DNA of 64,000 nucleotides from Alphaproteobacteria bacterium (GCA_020632795.1 JACKEV010000013.1:248001-312000), one strand, 5' to 3'; shown: positions 1-9,695, counted from the stretch's first letter. Notes: generated by a model not told the origin, from the sequence alone. Numbers and translations: made by a program.

Positions 1-159
1 GGTCCAGGTGGTGTCGCCGACGATGGAGCCGGACACCTCGATGATCGAGGGCCCGGTGTCCGCGCTGTCGTCAGCGGGCGCGGAGTCGTCCGCGTCAGTG
101 GTGTTCCAGGCCGGGTCCCACGGGAGCATGCAGCCGGCCAGCAGCAGGAGCGGGAGCAT
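1..159 (-). CDS. Lipoprotein, 3' part outside window
   Basis: The reading frame starts with ATG at 159 and stays open to the window edge, giving 53 residues. The N-terminus is a very short lipoprotein signal (MLPLLLLAGC) with the lipobox Cys at residue 10, followed by an Asp/Ser/Thr-rich linker. The start overlaps the stop of the TPR gene upstream (TGATG), so the two are probably translated together and belong to the kinase operon. The C-terminal domain is not visible, so no function is assigned. Confidence 0.7.
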   Translation of the reverse strand, partial: MLPLLLLAGCMLPWDPAWNTTDADDSAPADDSADTGPSIIEVSGSIVGDTTWT

Positions 160-923
160 CAGCGGACCCCCCCGACCGGCGGGGTAAACCGGGCGCCGAA
201 CACCATCGCCTCATCCTGCGGGGTGGCCCACAGGACCACCGAGGCCGAGGCGTCGAGCGGCACCTCCTTGCGCAGGACAAGGCCCAGGACGGCGACCCCG
301 CCGCCCACGCCGACCAGCGCCAGCGAGGCGTTGTTGAACGGGCGCACGGCCTCGTAGGTCTCCTGGTCGCCCTCCGCGATCCAGGTACGGCTGAGGCCCC
401 AGGTGGCTGCGGCGGTGGCCCCGAAGCCGATGGCGGTGGCAGCGCCCCCGGCCACCAGCCCCCAGCGGGGGGCCTGGCGGGTCACGGGGGACTTCACCGG
501 CACGGGCACCGGGTCCGGCTGGGCGGGGGCGGGCTGGGCGACCGGCTCCGGCGGCTGGTTCTCCGCCTCCTCGGCCAGGCGGCGCTCCAGGTTGCGGATG
601 CGGCGCTCCAGGGCCTCGCGCTCGTCGGCGGGGGCGTAGGCCCGGTAGCGGTTGAGGGTGTCGACCGCCTCCTGCACCTGGCCGAGCCGCTCCTGGGCGC
701 TGGCGATGTTGAGCAGCAGCTCGTGCCGCCCGCTGAGCCGATAGGACTCCTCGAAGGCGAGGATCGCCTCCTGGTAGAGGCCCTCGTTGTACAGGTCGCG
801 GCCGTTGTAGAACAGCTCCTTGGCGCGCTGCTCCTCGGCGGCGTCATCCTGGGCGTGCGCCAGGCCGGGCGCCGCGAGGGCGAGCGGGAGCAGCACGGCG
901 AGGGTCCTCAATCGCATGGGCAC
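159..923 (-). CDS. Periplasmic TPR protein with C-terminal membrane segments
   Basis: 254 aa. Residues 1-24 form a signal peptide ending LAHA. Residues about 30-110 are helical and TPR-like (NGRDLYNEGLYQEAILAFEE is a canonical TPR helix pair), followed by an Arg/Glu-rich coiled stretch and a Pro-rich linker of about 35 residues. A hydrophobic Gly/Ala segment near 155-178 and another near 198-216 look like membrane helices. The gene lies 16 nt downstream of a Ser/Thr kinase and overlaps the next lipoprotein by one base. TPR proteins next to kinases are frequent in Myxococcota and usually act as scaffolds. I infer an envelope scaffold role; no catalytic motif is present. Confidence 0.75.
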   Translation of the reverse strand: MPMRLRTLAVLLPLALAAPGLAHAQDDAAEEQRAKELFYNGRDLYNEGLYQEAILAFEESYRLSGRHELLLNIASAQERLGQVQEAVDTLNRYRAYAPADEREALERRIRNLERRLAEEAENQPPEPVAQPAPAQPDPVPVPVKSPVTRQAPRWGLVAGGAATAIGFGATAAATWGLSRTWIAEGDQETYEAVRPFNNASLALVGVGGGVAVLGLVLRKEVPLDASASVVLWATPQDEAMVFGARFTPPVGGVR

Positions 924-939
924 GGTGGCATCTCCGGGG

Positions 940-2448
<1,509 letters not shown>

Positions 2449-2501
2449 CTGGACCCCATCTCCTAGCGCAACGCTGCCTGAGGCGTTTGACCGTGGGGTG
2501 A

Positions 2502-3202
2502 CGATGCTGCGAAGGGGTCCGGTCAGCCCCCGACGTGCAGACCGGCTCGGTGGCGGCCCTGCGCGCAGGCATGACGTAGCGGGCCCAGGACGCCCGCACA
2601 GACGCCCTCATCGTGTGGCGGGACGGCGAGACCGTCGTGCAGTGGCCGCCCGAGCCCAAGCCGCTGGAGACGATGTCGGTCACCAGGTCCATCGTGGCCC
2701 TGGGGCTGGCCTGGCTGCACCAGGAGGGGCGGCTGCCCGACCTGGACGTCCCGGTGGGGGACTTCGTTCCCGCGATGGCCGAGGCCGCCCCCGGCGCGCA
2801 GATGGTCTACAACAACGCGGCGTACAACCTGCTCCCGGCGGTCGCCCGGGCCGCCGCGGGCCTGTCGCTGAGGGCGGATGACCTGCTCAAGCTCGGGATC
2901 CTGCTGGTCGAAGGTGGCGCATGGGGGGAGAGGCTCTGCTCACACCCGACACAGTGGAGCGGCTCGGGCAGACCACCGCCGGATTCGAGGTGTATGGCTT
3001 CGGCTGGTGGCGCATGGTCGACGCCCAGGGCCGGCTCATCGGCCTGCGCGCGGACGGCGACCTGGGGCAGCGGCTCGTGGTCCTGCCCCAGGCGCGGCTC
3101 GTCGCGGTCCGCCAGATGGTCTGGTACCCGGGCGCGGAGGAGCGGGACCCCTTCCTGGACTTCTTCCAGTGGGTGCCCGGTCTGGTGGCGCCGGAGGGGT
3201 GA
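2502..3202 (+). pseudogene. Decayed serine hydrolase of the class C beta-lactamase family
   Basis: Three blocks of a beta-lactamase/esterase-like fold are recognisable: SVTRSIVALGLAWLHQEGRL (nucleophile region, with Arg where SxxK would have Lys), YNNAAYNLL (YxN motif), and DLLKLGILL followed by YGFGWWR. The frame carries an in-frame TAG at 2577-2579 upstream of the first block. It also has a one-base shift at the G run near 2922, after which the reading continues coherently in another frame to 3202. The usual 60-100 residues between the YxN motif and DLLKLG are missing. No intact start is present. The combined stop, frameshift, internal deletion and SxxK-to-SxxR change argue for a true pseudogene rather than a sequencing error alone. 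Confidence 0.75.
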
Positions 3203-3236
3203 CCGGGAGCGCCGAAGCGCCCCCGGCCCGCCGCGC

Positions 3237-4247
3237 TCAGGCGAGCGTCCGTCGCCGCCGCCGGATCAGGCCCAGAAGCAGGCCCAGCACGCCGGCGCTG
3301 GCCCCGCCGCTGCCGCCGGTGCTGCAGCCGTCCGACTTCCAGTCCACCACGAAGGTGTACTCCAGGCGGCTGTTGTCGTTGTCGAAGCCGATCTCGTGGT
3401 CGAAGACCTTCTGACCGCCCTGCTTGTTGCACACGAAGTCGAAGACGCCCGAGCCCGTGCCGGTGTCGTCGGGGCCGGTGTCGCTGTCCCGGTGCCCGAC
3501 CCGCCAGGGGATCTCGACCTGGGCGCCGATGCCGGTCGTCCCGGAGGCCAGCAGGTCGCCCAGGTACTGGGTCTCGCCGGTGTCGATCTCGTACCCGCGG
3601 GTCACCACCGACGAGCCCGACGACGAGGTGATCGTGAACTCCGAGGTCATCTCCAGCCTGTTGTCGCTGGTCCACTCGTCGCTCACGTTGATCCCGTACA
3701 CGGAGTCCACGTGGACCTGCCAGGAGCAGTCCCCGAAGGAAAAGTCGAAGATCGCCAGCTCGGCGGTGCTCGAGTCTGACCAGGTCGACCCGAACATGTC
3801 GACCTCTCCGTTCAGCGTGACGTCGCCCGACGCGACCATGGCCTCCATGCCCTGCGTGTCGATGCCCGCGAAGACGGAGTAGGACTCCCCGGCCGGGATG
3901 ACGAAGGACGTCTCGTCCAGGAGGATCCGCGGATCGTTCGCCACCAGCGCCACCGGCTCGTCGGAGGCGGTGTTGTTGATGATCTCGGCGATCCGCACGG
4001 CCTGGGCGTCGGTGGCCTCGACCCGCTGCCCCGCCGGCACCGAGCCGATCAGGGCGTCCGTGTAGACCACCACGTCGCAGTCATCGCCGAGCGTGTCGCC
4101 GTCGGTGTCCGTCTGCTCCGGGTTCCATACCCCCAGGCAGTTGTCCACCGAGTCGTCCACGCTGTCGCCGTCGGCGTCCGCCGCCAGCGCGGTGGAGGTA
4201 CCAGCCATCATCACGAACAGAGTCGTGGCGCGCATCCAATGGGTCAT
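3237..4247 (-). CDS. Secreted calcium-repeat protein with MYXO-CTERM-like tail
   Basis: 336 aa. A signal peptide (cleavage after STALA, about residue 22) is followed by thrombospondin type 3-like Asp-rich repeats (DADGDSVDDSVDNC, DTDGDTLGDDCD), which bind calcium in the family. A beta-rich middle of about 200 residues follows. The C-terminus has a Cys in a Gly-rich stretch (GCSTGGSGG), a short hydrophobic helix and an Arg cluster (RRRRR), the architecture of the myxobacterial MYXO-CTERM sorting signal that directs proteins to the surface. The Shine-Dalgarno-like GGAGAG sits 6 nt before the ATG. Function of the central domain is unknown. Confidence 0.75.
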   Translation of the reverse strand: MTHWMRATTLFVMMAGTSTALAADADGDSVDDSVDNCLGVWNPEQTDTDGDTLGDDCDVVVYTDALIGSVPAGQRVEATDAQAVRIAEIINNTASDEPVALVANDPRILLDETSFVIPAGESYSVFAGIDTQGMEAMVASGDVTLNGEVDMFGSTWSDSSTAELAIFDFSFGDCSWQVHVDSVYGINVSDEWTSDNRLEMTSEFTITSSSGSSVVTRGYEIDTGETQYLGDLLASGTTGIGAQVEIPWRVGHRDSDTGPDDTGTGSGVFDFVCNKQGGQKVFDHEIGFDNDNSRLEYTFVVDWKSDGCSTGGSGGASAGVLGLLLGLIRRRRRTLA

Positions 4248-4424
4248 GATGCTCTCCAGTCGATATGCGATCCCTACGGACGACCGTCGGCCATCTCGCC
4301 CTTCCCCGGCGTCTTTCAGGCGGTTGTTTGTGGGCCGTCGTCGACCCTGGGTACAACCTGCCCCCAGGGATTCGGCTTGGATGTTACAGCATGCAACAAC
4401 TCAAGGGACGCCGAGGTGACGTGT

Positions 4425-4829
4425 TCACGCCGCGCGGATCAGCACCCACAGGTCCAGCGCGCCCAGCGCCATGAGCATCACGCCCCCGGCCCTGAAGCCG
4501 TTGTCCCCCTTTCCGGCCAGCGCCAGGGACCGCAGCCCCAGCCTCGGCGCCAGCATCGAGAGGATGATCTTGGTCATCAGGGCGTGACCGTACAGGGTCA
4601 GCACCACCGCCGGCCCCCCCCAGACCTGGTGGAAGGTGACGATGAGCAGGGCCGACCACAGCTCCAAGGAGAAGGTGCGGGTGACCAGCCCCGGGGGCCC
4701 CTGGGCGTGCAGCCCCAGGAAGTATTCCCGCCACATGGCAGGCTGAACGATGTGGGAGAGGCCCATCACGAAGAAGGGCAGCACCAGCAGCGCCTGCACG
4801 AACGGCGCGGTCAGGGAGACGGGGGGCAT
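4425..4829 (-). CDS. Small polytopic membrane protein (DoxX-like)
   Basis: 134 aa with four predicted membrane helices (about 8-28, 48-68, 72-92, 108-130) and few charged residues. Length, helix number and the N-terminal pattern are reminiscent of DoxX/DUF-type small membrane proteins, but I see no diagnostic motif. Its start lies inside the 3' end of the upstream tetR gene (19-nt overlap), so it is almost certainly under that regulator. A detoxification or membrane-redox role is a guess from context only. Confidence 0.65.
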   Translation of the reverse strand: MPPVSLTAPFVQALLVLPFFVMGLSHIVQPAMWREYFLGLHAQGPPGLVTRTFSLELWSALLIVTFHQVWGGPAVVLTLYGHALMTKIILSMLAPRLGLRSLALAGKGDNGFRAGGVMLMALGALDLWVLIRAA

Positions 4830-5404
4830 GGGCTCCAGCTCCGGTCCGGGGGGTGAGGGAGCACCGCCGCCAGCAGCCGCTCGACCAGGGGCGCGGTGTC
4901 GACGGGGTGGGGGGAGAGGACGCGGTGGGCCAGCAGACCGAGCAGTCCGACCTGGAAGAAGCGGGCGTCCAGCTCAGGATCAGGGGCGCCCAGCGCCTGG
5001 AACAGCGCGGTCCACGCCCGGCGGTCCTGCACGAAGCCCCCCGCGATGGTACGGGTCTCGTCGTCGGTGAGGGCGCGCAGGTAGAGGCGGAAGCGGGCGG
5101 GGTCGGCTTCGACCTGGGTGACCACGGCGCGGGCGAACCCCGCCAGGCGTTCGGCCGGGGGCAGGCCCTCGGGCAGCTCGGCCGCGAGGCCCCCCACCTC
5201 CGACACGCGCAGATGGACCACGGCCTCCACCAGGTCGTCCTTCCGGGGGAAGTGGTGGTGGACCAGCCCCTTGGACACCCCCGCGCGTCGGGCGATCTCG
5301 GCGATCGAGGTGCCGTTGAACCCGCGCTCGGAGAAGCACTGGAGCGCGACCTCCAGGATGTGGGCCCGGGTGGCCTCGCGTTGGCGGTCGCGCTTTGTCG
5401 TCAT
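4811..5404 (-). CDS. TetR/AcrR family transcriptional regulator
   Basis: 197 aa. The N-terminal helix-turn-helix is typical of TetR (TRAHILEVALQCFSERGFNG, then SIAEIARRAGVSKGLVHHHF). I chose the ATG at 5404 rather than 5449 because AAGAGG lies 6 nt upstream and the protein then starts just before the first helix of the domain; the longer version would be translated through the operator. A 22-bp dyad lies directly upstream (5429-5450), suggesting autoregulation. The partly co-encoded small membrane protein downstream is the likely target. Confidence 0.9.
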   Translation of the reverse strand: MTTKRDRQREATRAHILEVALQCFSERGFNGTSIAEIARRAGVSKGLVHHHFPRKDDLVEAVVHLRVSEVGGLAAELPEGLPPAERLAGFARAVVTQVEADPARFRLYLRALTDDETRTIAGGFVQDRRAWTALFQALGAPDPELDARFFQVGLLGLLAHRVLSPHPVDTAPLVERLLAAVLPHPPDRSWSPCPPSP

Positions 5405-5428
5405 GAGCACCTCTTGAGTAGAAGTATC

Positions 5429-5450
5429 ATTGACCGGCCGACCGGTCAAT
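5429..5450. promoter_or_regulatory. TetR-type operator dyad
   Basis: Perfect inverted repeat with 9-bp arms ATTGACCGG and CCGGTCAAT separated by CCGA. It sits 25 bp upstream of the tetR start codon. Arms of the form TTGACCGGN are common in operators of AcrR-type repressors, so binding by the adjacent TetR protein is the natural reading. Confidence 0.7.
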
Positions 5451-5492
5451 GAAAGAGGACAGGGAGAGCGGTGGGCGAGGGGGACATGCCGC

Positions 5493-6560
5493 TCAGGGGC
5501 AGATGCTCAGGCACTCCTCGGGCCACACCAGGCCGTCCCCGTGGCCAAAGCGCAGGTCCACCAGGGTGATCGAGTCGGCGATCACGCCCAGCGGCGACGC
5601 CGCGACGCGCACGTGGCGCTGGCCGTCCCAAACCCAGGCCTCCATCACCATGTCCCCGGGCGGGACGTTGACGTCCGCCCACAGGCCGTCGTCGGAGGTG
5701 CCGTCCTGGTCGCGGTTGGGGAACTCCTGGCGGAAGTACCGGACCGACTGGGGCGGGTACTGCCCGTCGGGGGAGCGGGCGATGACCATCGCGCCCTCCA
5801 CGGGGGCGTCGTCGCAGTCCAGCACCCGGCCCATCGCGACGCCCTGGCCCTGCTGCACGGAGATGCCCAGCAGCGAGGGGATGACGTTGAAGGTCGCGGT
5901 CGAGATCGACGAGAAGGTGATCTGGTCGATGGCGCTGGGGGGCGCGATGGCGTGGGCCTGCACGGTGAGCTTCGTGTTGTTCAGCGCCGGGTCGGTGAAG
6001 GTGGCCACGGCCAGCGGCGTGCAGCTCGGCGCCGCTCCCTCGGGCGCGAGCCGGCCGTCCCGGTCGGAGACCCGCTCGGCGTCGGGCGCGGCGCCGTATG
6101 CGTCGTCGAAGAAGAGCTGGACGGTGACGGCCTCGACGCCGTGGCCGGTCTCGAAGTCCTCGACCTCGCCCCCCCAAGGCAGCTCCTGGATGCAGGAGGC
6201 GTGCGGCGATTCAGTGAGCCAGGGTTCACCGACGGTGTAGCATGTGAATGCTTCAGGGGCGTTCAGCGTGGTGTAGATGTAGCCGTCGGTGAGGTGGACG
6301 ATCTGGTGGAAGGGATCGGTGGGCCCGGTGTCGCTTGTATCACCCGTGTCGCTTGTATCACTTGTATCGCCTGTATCATCAGGCGCACCGGTGTCCTCGG
6401 GGCAGCCCGGGCGGCCGTCGCAGCCCGGATCCTGGCAGTCGAACAGGCTGTCGCCGTCGTTGTCCACGCCGTCGCTGCACTCCCCGGGCTCGTCGCCTTC
6501 GGCGGGGGGTGTGTTGTCGCACGCGGTGAGCAGCGCGGCGAGCGCGAGCAGCGCGTTCAT
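5493..6560 (-). CDS. Lipoprotein with Asp/Thr/Ser linker
   Basis: 355 aa when started at the ATG at 6560 (MNALLALAALLTAC), which gives a proper lipoprotein signal with lipobox Cys; the longer frame to 6701 has an Arg/His-rich, non-secretory N-terminus. After an Asp-rich ECSDGVDNDGD calcium-repeat-like segment comes a simple DT(S/G) repeat linker (coded by 6336-6395) and a beta-rich domain with Cys residues. The middle contains GVAMGRVLDCDDAPVEGAMV, which resembles a carboxypeptidase-regulatory-like (Ig/CNA-B) fold. The ATG overlaps the stop of a 34-codon upstream ORF. Substrate or partner unknown. Confidence 0.75.
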   Translation of the reverse strand: MNALLALAALLTACDNTPPAEGDEPGECSDGVDNDGDSLFDCQDPGCDGRPGCPEDTGAPDDTGDTSDTSDTGDTSDTGPTDPFHQIVHLTDGYIYTTLNAPEAFTCYTVGEPWLTESPHASCIQELPWGGEVEDFETGHGVEAVTVQLFFDDAYGAAPDAERVSDRDGRLAPEGAAPSCTPLAVATFTDPALNNTKLTVQAHAIAPPSAIDQITFSSISTATFNVIPSLLGISVQQGQGVAMGRVLDCDDAPVEGAMVIARSPDGQYPPQSVRYFRQEFPNRDQDGTSDDGLWADVNVPPGDMVMEAWVWDGQRHVRVAASPLGVIADSITLVDLRFGHGDGLVWPEECLSICP

Positions 6561-6661
6561 CCGCCGACCTCCATGCGGGCCGTGAGCGGGTCGCCGTGCC
6601 CCGTGGCCTCGGCGGTGTGAAGCTCGAGCGAGACGAGGAGCGTGTCCTGGACGAGCGACAT
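6557..6661 (-). CDS. Putative 34-aa small protein, coupled to lipoprotein gene
   Basis: ATG at 6661 with GGAGG 6 nt upstream, 34 codons, then TGA overlapping the ATG of the downstream lipoprotein gene as ATGA. The peptide is hydrophilic (starts MSLVQDTLLVSLELHTAE, ends MEVGG) with no signal or membrane helix. A strong ribosome site plus stop-start overlap suggest a translated leader or coupling ORF. It could also be the remnant 3' end of a longer gene. No homologue recognised. Confidence 0.4.
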   Translation of the reverse strand: MSLVQDTLLVSLELHTAEATGHGDPLTARMEVGG

Positions 6662-6775
6662 GGCGGGCCTCCGGGGGTGGATGGTCCCCCGATCCAACCA
6701 CAGCCCAAGGCGCGAATCCAGCCGGTCAACGCTCCGATCGGGTAGGATCGGGGCGCCTGACGAGATGGAGCCGCC

Positions 6776-7291
6776 GTGCCTCTCCTTCGCCTCATTTCAG
6801 CCTCGCTGCTCGCCGCCGGGCTCGTCGCCTGCGCCGGCAAGGATGCGCCCGCTGATGACGACTACGAGGACTGCGCCTGGTGGGGTGCCCGTGTGGGCTT
6901 CTCCGGCGGGCTCACGGGCAGCACCGAGCTGATCGTGGACCTCGACGGCGACCAGCTCAACGGCTGCCACGGCTCGGCGACGGCGGGCCTCACCTCCTGG
7001 GGGCTCAACCACGACACCACGCTGGTGGTGGTGACGGTCTACGACCTGCCGGTCGGTGAGCTGGGGGAGGCCGACGCCGCGCTGAGTGTCGCCGACGCGG
7101 ACGCCGGGAGCTGGGTCGCAGAGGCCTGCACCGTCGAGATGACCGCCTACAACGTGGTCCCCACTGACGACCGTTTCACCGTGCAGCTCGCCGAGGGCGA
7201 GGGGACCTGCGACGAGGCGCTGCGCTCCCCGGACGGCGAGACCGCGGGCGTGCTGCCGTTCACCTTCGCGGCCTGGATCATCACGGGCTGA
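6776..7291 (+). CDS. Hypothetical lipoprotein
   Basis: 171 aa starting at GTG. The signal MPLLRLISASLLAAGLVAC ends in a lipobox Cys at residue 19. The mature part is acidic and beta-rich with a few Cys. No family is recognised. The gene is transcribed away from the minus-strand lipoprotein block and ends immediately before the dyad and sigma-54 promoter of the next gene. Confidence 0.7.
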   Translation: MPLLRLISASLLAAGLVACAGKDAPADDDYEDCAWWGARVGFSGGLTGSTELIVDLDGDQLNGCHGSATAGLTSWGLNHDTTLVVVTVYDLPVGELGEADAALSVADADAGSWVAEACTVEMTAYNVVPTDDRFTVQLAEGEGTCDEALRSPDGETAGVLPFTFAAWIITG

Positions 7292-7292
7292 A

Positions 7293-7319
7293 TCTACAAC
7301 TCGATCTGCGATTTGTAGA
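7293..7319. promoter_or_regulatory. Inverted repeat upstream of sigma-54 promoter
   Basis: Arms TCTACAA (7293-7299) and TTGTAGA (7313-7319) with a 13-nt AT-richer centre. It lies about 30 bp upstream of the -24 element, so it could bind an activator or be an enhancer-type site; enhancers are often further away. It lacks a U-tract and has a long loop, so it is not a convincing terminator for the preceding gene. Confidence 0.5.
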
Positions 7320-7347
7320 CTTATGACCCCGCCGGGCGCCGCTGCGC

Positions 7348-7363
7348 TGGCACGCCGCTTGCT
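7348..7363 (+). promoter_or_regulatory. Sigma-54 (RpoN) promoter
   Basis: TGGCACGCCGCTTGCT matches the -24/-12 consensus TGGCACG-N4-TTGCW at every fixed position, preceded by the preferred C. The GG and GC dinucleotides are separated by exactly 10 bp. The expected transcription start (about 7374) is followed by GGAGG and the ATG at 7391. This predicts enhancer-binding-protein control of the downstream gene. Confidence 0.85.
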
Positions 7364-7390
7364 TCCGAAGGGGGCATCCCGGAGGTCCCC

Positions 7391-8446
7391 ATGCTCTTCG
7401 TGCACGCCTCGCTGCTCGCCCTGCACCCTGGCCCCGACGCGGACGCCGTCTCGGCCTGGATCCGCATCAACACCCCCGTCGAGGTCCTGGAGGAGGACGG
7501 CGAGCGGGTTCGGGTGCGGCTGCTCGACCGACCGCCGGAGCACCCGGTCGAGGGCTGGGTGGCCGGCGCGTTCCTGGACACCGAGGCCCTGACCGCCGCA
7601 GACGCCCGCCTCGCCCGGGAGAAGAGCGGCGACCCCGACGAGCGCCAGGCCTGGCTGGAGCGCGCCCTGGCCATCGACCCCACCGACCCCTGGCACGAGC
7701 GGCTCCTGAAGCGGGAGATCGAGCAGAACGGGGGCACCTGGGTGGAGCCGGCGGGCACCGAGCTGGCCATGTGCGCGGGGGGCCGGGTGGAATACCTGGG
7801 CCTGCTCACCGAGGACCGCTTCGAGGACCGCCACGTCTGGGACGGCACCCGGCGCCAGCTCCTGGACCTGAGCGCCCGGACCTGGCTCCGGGTCGAGGGC
7901 GACCACCTCGTGCCCATCCAGGGAAGCCCCTTCGTGACCCCCTTCGCCACCGAGACCTGGAACGAGGAGGGCGCGAACGCCTACACCCCGGGCACCTGCG
8001 ACGCCATCTGCGAGGTGGAGAAGAAAGTGATCCTGGGCCCCTGCGAGACCGAAGGCACGCTCTACGTCTCCCGGCCGGTCGAGCCGATGCCGGCCACCCC
8101 GGTTGGGGACGACGTCGTCGTGGCGCCCGTGATGGCCGCCCCGGTGGGCGCGCAATCCCGGCAGCTCGGTCACTTCGTGGAGACGATGGCCTGGGATCGG
8201 GTCCGCATCGTGTGGGGGGTGGAGGGCACCTTCGGGCTCAACCTGACCGTCGGCGGCGTCCACTACGCGGACTCCCTCCAGGCGCCCCAGCACGAGGCGG
8301 TCTGGTTCGAGCGCCCCGGGGGCGACCGCTACGTGGCCGTCGTGCCGCAGTACTTCGAGGACCGCCTCACCGGCTGGGTCGTCGTGGAGCTGGGCAGGGC
8401 GACGATGCGGAGCACGCCGGTGACCCTGGCGGGGTGGGGGTGCTGA
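7391..8446 (+). CDS. SH3-like domain protein under sigma-54 control
   Basis: 351 aa. The first 60 residues look like a bacterial SH3 domain (INTPVEVLEEDGERVRVRLL followed by GWVAGAFL). A short helical, TPR-like region follows (ERQAWLERALAIDPTDPWHERL), then a beta-rich C-terminal two-thirds with four Cys. The N-terminus MLFVHASLLALHPG is only weakly hydrophobic, so export is uncertain. GGAGG lies 5 nt before the ATG. It is the only gene downstream of the sigma-54 promoter before the convergent M23 peptidase gene. Confidence 0.7.
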   Translation: MLFVHASLLALHPGPDADAVSAWIRINTPVEVLEEDGERVRVRLLDRPPEHPVEGWVAGAFLDTEALTAADARLAREKSGDPDERQAWLERALAIDPTDPWHERLLKREIEQNGGTWVEPAGTELAMCAGGRVEYLGLLTEDRFEDRHVWDGTRRQLLDLSARTWLRVEGDHLVPIQGSPFVTPFATETWNEEGANAYTPGTCDAICEVEKKVILGPCETEGTLYVSRPVEPMPATPVGDDVVVAPVMAAPVGAQSRQLGHFVETMAWDRVRIVWGVEGTFGLNLTVGGVHYADSLQAPQHEAVWFERPGGDRYVAVVPQYFEDRLTGWVVVELGRATMRSTPVTLAGWGC

Positions 8447-8456
8447 GCCGCAGCGC

Positions 8457-9083
8457 TCAAGGCTCCAGCCGCGCCTCGAAGAAGGCGTCCGGATCGAAGG
8501 CGTAGCGCTCCAGCTCCTCCATCGTCATCGAGGTCCAGCTCGCGGCGCCGTTGTCCGCCACGCTGCGCCGCATCTCGAAGTGGAGGTGGTTGAGGGCCCA
8601 GGGCGCGGCCTTCTGCTCGGCGTCGTCGAAGACCCGGGCCAGCGGGGTGTCGGGGTCGACCCAGTCGCCCCGGGCGACCTGGATGTCCTCGACGTGCTTG
8701 TAGCTGGACCAGAAGCGCTCGCCCTCGGGGGTGACGTGGCCGAGGACGATGGTGCGGTGGGGGCTGCCCAGGTGGATGTCCACCACCCGGCCCGTGCAGA
8801 TGGGATGGACGGGCTCGGCGAAGGTCGTCTCCAGGTCGACCCCGGCGTGCTTGTGGCCCTCGACGTAGCTGCCCCGGTAGTCGCCGAAGCCGGAGCGCAG
8901 CCGGCCCTTGAAGACGGCGTAGCTGCGGCGGTCGTCGTCGAGGAAGGGCGTGCGGACCAGCGCGCAGGTGCGATCCGGGGTCGCGGCGCTGGCAGGGGGC
9001 GGCTCGGGGGGGCCGGCAGGGGCGTGGGCGGCCTCGGGGGCGGTGCAGGCGGTCAGGGCGGTCAGGAGCAGGGCGGTTCGCAT
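8457..9083 (-). CDS. M23 (LytM) peptidase-domain lipoprotein
   Basis: 208 aa. Signal MRTALLLTALTAC with lipobox Cys at 13, Pro/Ala linker, then an M23 zinc peptidase fold: GHKHAGVDLET supplies the HxxxD metal pair and NHLHFEMR the HxH motif. M23 enzymes cleave peptidoglycan cross-links or activate amidases. The metal ligands look intact, so it may be catalytically active in the periplasm. It is convergent with the sigma-54-controlled gene (10-bp gap). Confidence 0.85.
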   Translation of the reverse strand: MRTALLLTALTACTAPEAAHAPAGPPEPPPASAATPDRTCALVRTPFLDDDRRSYAVFKGRLRSGFGDYRGSYVEGHKHAGVDLETTFAEPVHPICTGRVVDIHLGSPHRTIVLGHVTPEGERFWSSYKHVEDIQVARGDWVDPDTPLARVFDDAEQKAAPWALNHLHFEMRRSVADNGAASWTSMTMEELERYAFDPDAFFEARLEP

Positions 9084-9206
9084 GCGACCATCGACATCCC
9101 CGGTGCCGCCTCGGTTCCCGGCTTGCGCCAGCGCCGGGGTGCCGCTTGGCGCTTTGGTGAAGCCCCGTCCCGTGGTAGAATGCGCCGCCTCCCGCCCCTG
9201 GATCCG

Positions 9207-9695
9207 ATGTTCCTGCTCGCCCTCGCGCTGGCCTGCACCGGCGCTGACAAGACCGACGACTCAACAACCGATGACTCTGTGCCTGCGGACACCGATCCGG
9301 GCGTGGGCATCCTCGCGTTGACCTTCAACATCGACGAGGACCACCGGGCGGTGATGGAGGAGCCCTGCGTCGGCTCGTTCTACGGCACCATCTGGCGCGG
9401 CGACGAGGTCACCGGCGCGGGCCCGGACGACGGCGCGGTGGGGCTGGAGGACGTCTTCGTCGAGACGGTGGACCTCACCAGCGGCGGCCCCACCACGGTG
9501 CTCTACACCACGGGCGAGCTGCCCGGCATCGAGGTCGTCATCCTCGGCTTCCTGGACTCCGACGCGAACTCCACCGAGGAGGGGCGGCGGCCGGACAACA
9601 AGGACCCGGTGACCCTCCCCAACGACAACGACTTCGACGTGGTGGCGGACACGACCACCGAGGCCGAGGTCTACTTCGGTCTGCTCAACCCTTGA
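9207..9695 (+). CDS. Hypothetical lipoprotein
   Basis: 162 aa from the ATG at 9207 (MFLLALALAC, lipobox at 10); an in-frame ATG at 9180 would add nine residues that spoil the signal. The mature part begins with an Asp/Thr linker and contains a beta-sandwich-like domain with acidic loops. It lies 13 nt upstream of the copper-monooxygenase-like lipoprotein and is probably co-transcribed. No family assigned. Confidence 0.65.
   Translation: MFLLALALACTGADKTDDSTTDDSVPADTDPGVGILALTFNIDEDHRAVMEEPCVGSFYGTIWRGDEVTGAGPDDGAVGLEDVFVETVDLTSGGPTTVLYTTGELPGIEVVILGFLDSDANSTEEGRRPDNKDPVTLPNDNDFDVVADTTTEAEVYFGLLNP

Noticed and set aside
5404..5449. Longer version of the TetR protein starting at 5449
   Set aside because: It would begin inside the operator dyad and lacks a ribosome site; the ATG at 5404 has AAGAGG upstream.
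7293..7319. Rho-independent terminator after the lipoprotein at 6776-7291
   Set aside because: The stem is only 7 bp with a 13-nt loop, AT-rich and without a following T run; a regulator site is likelier.
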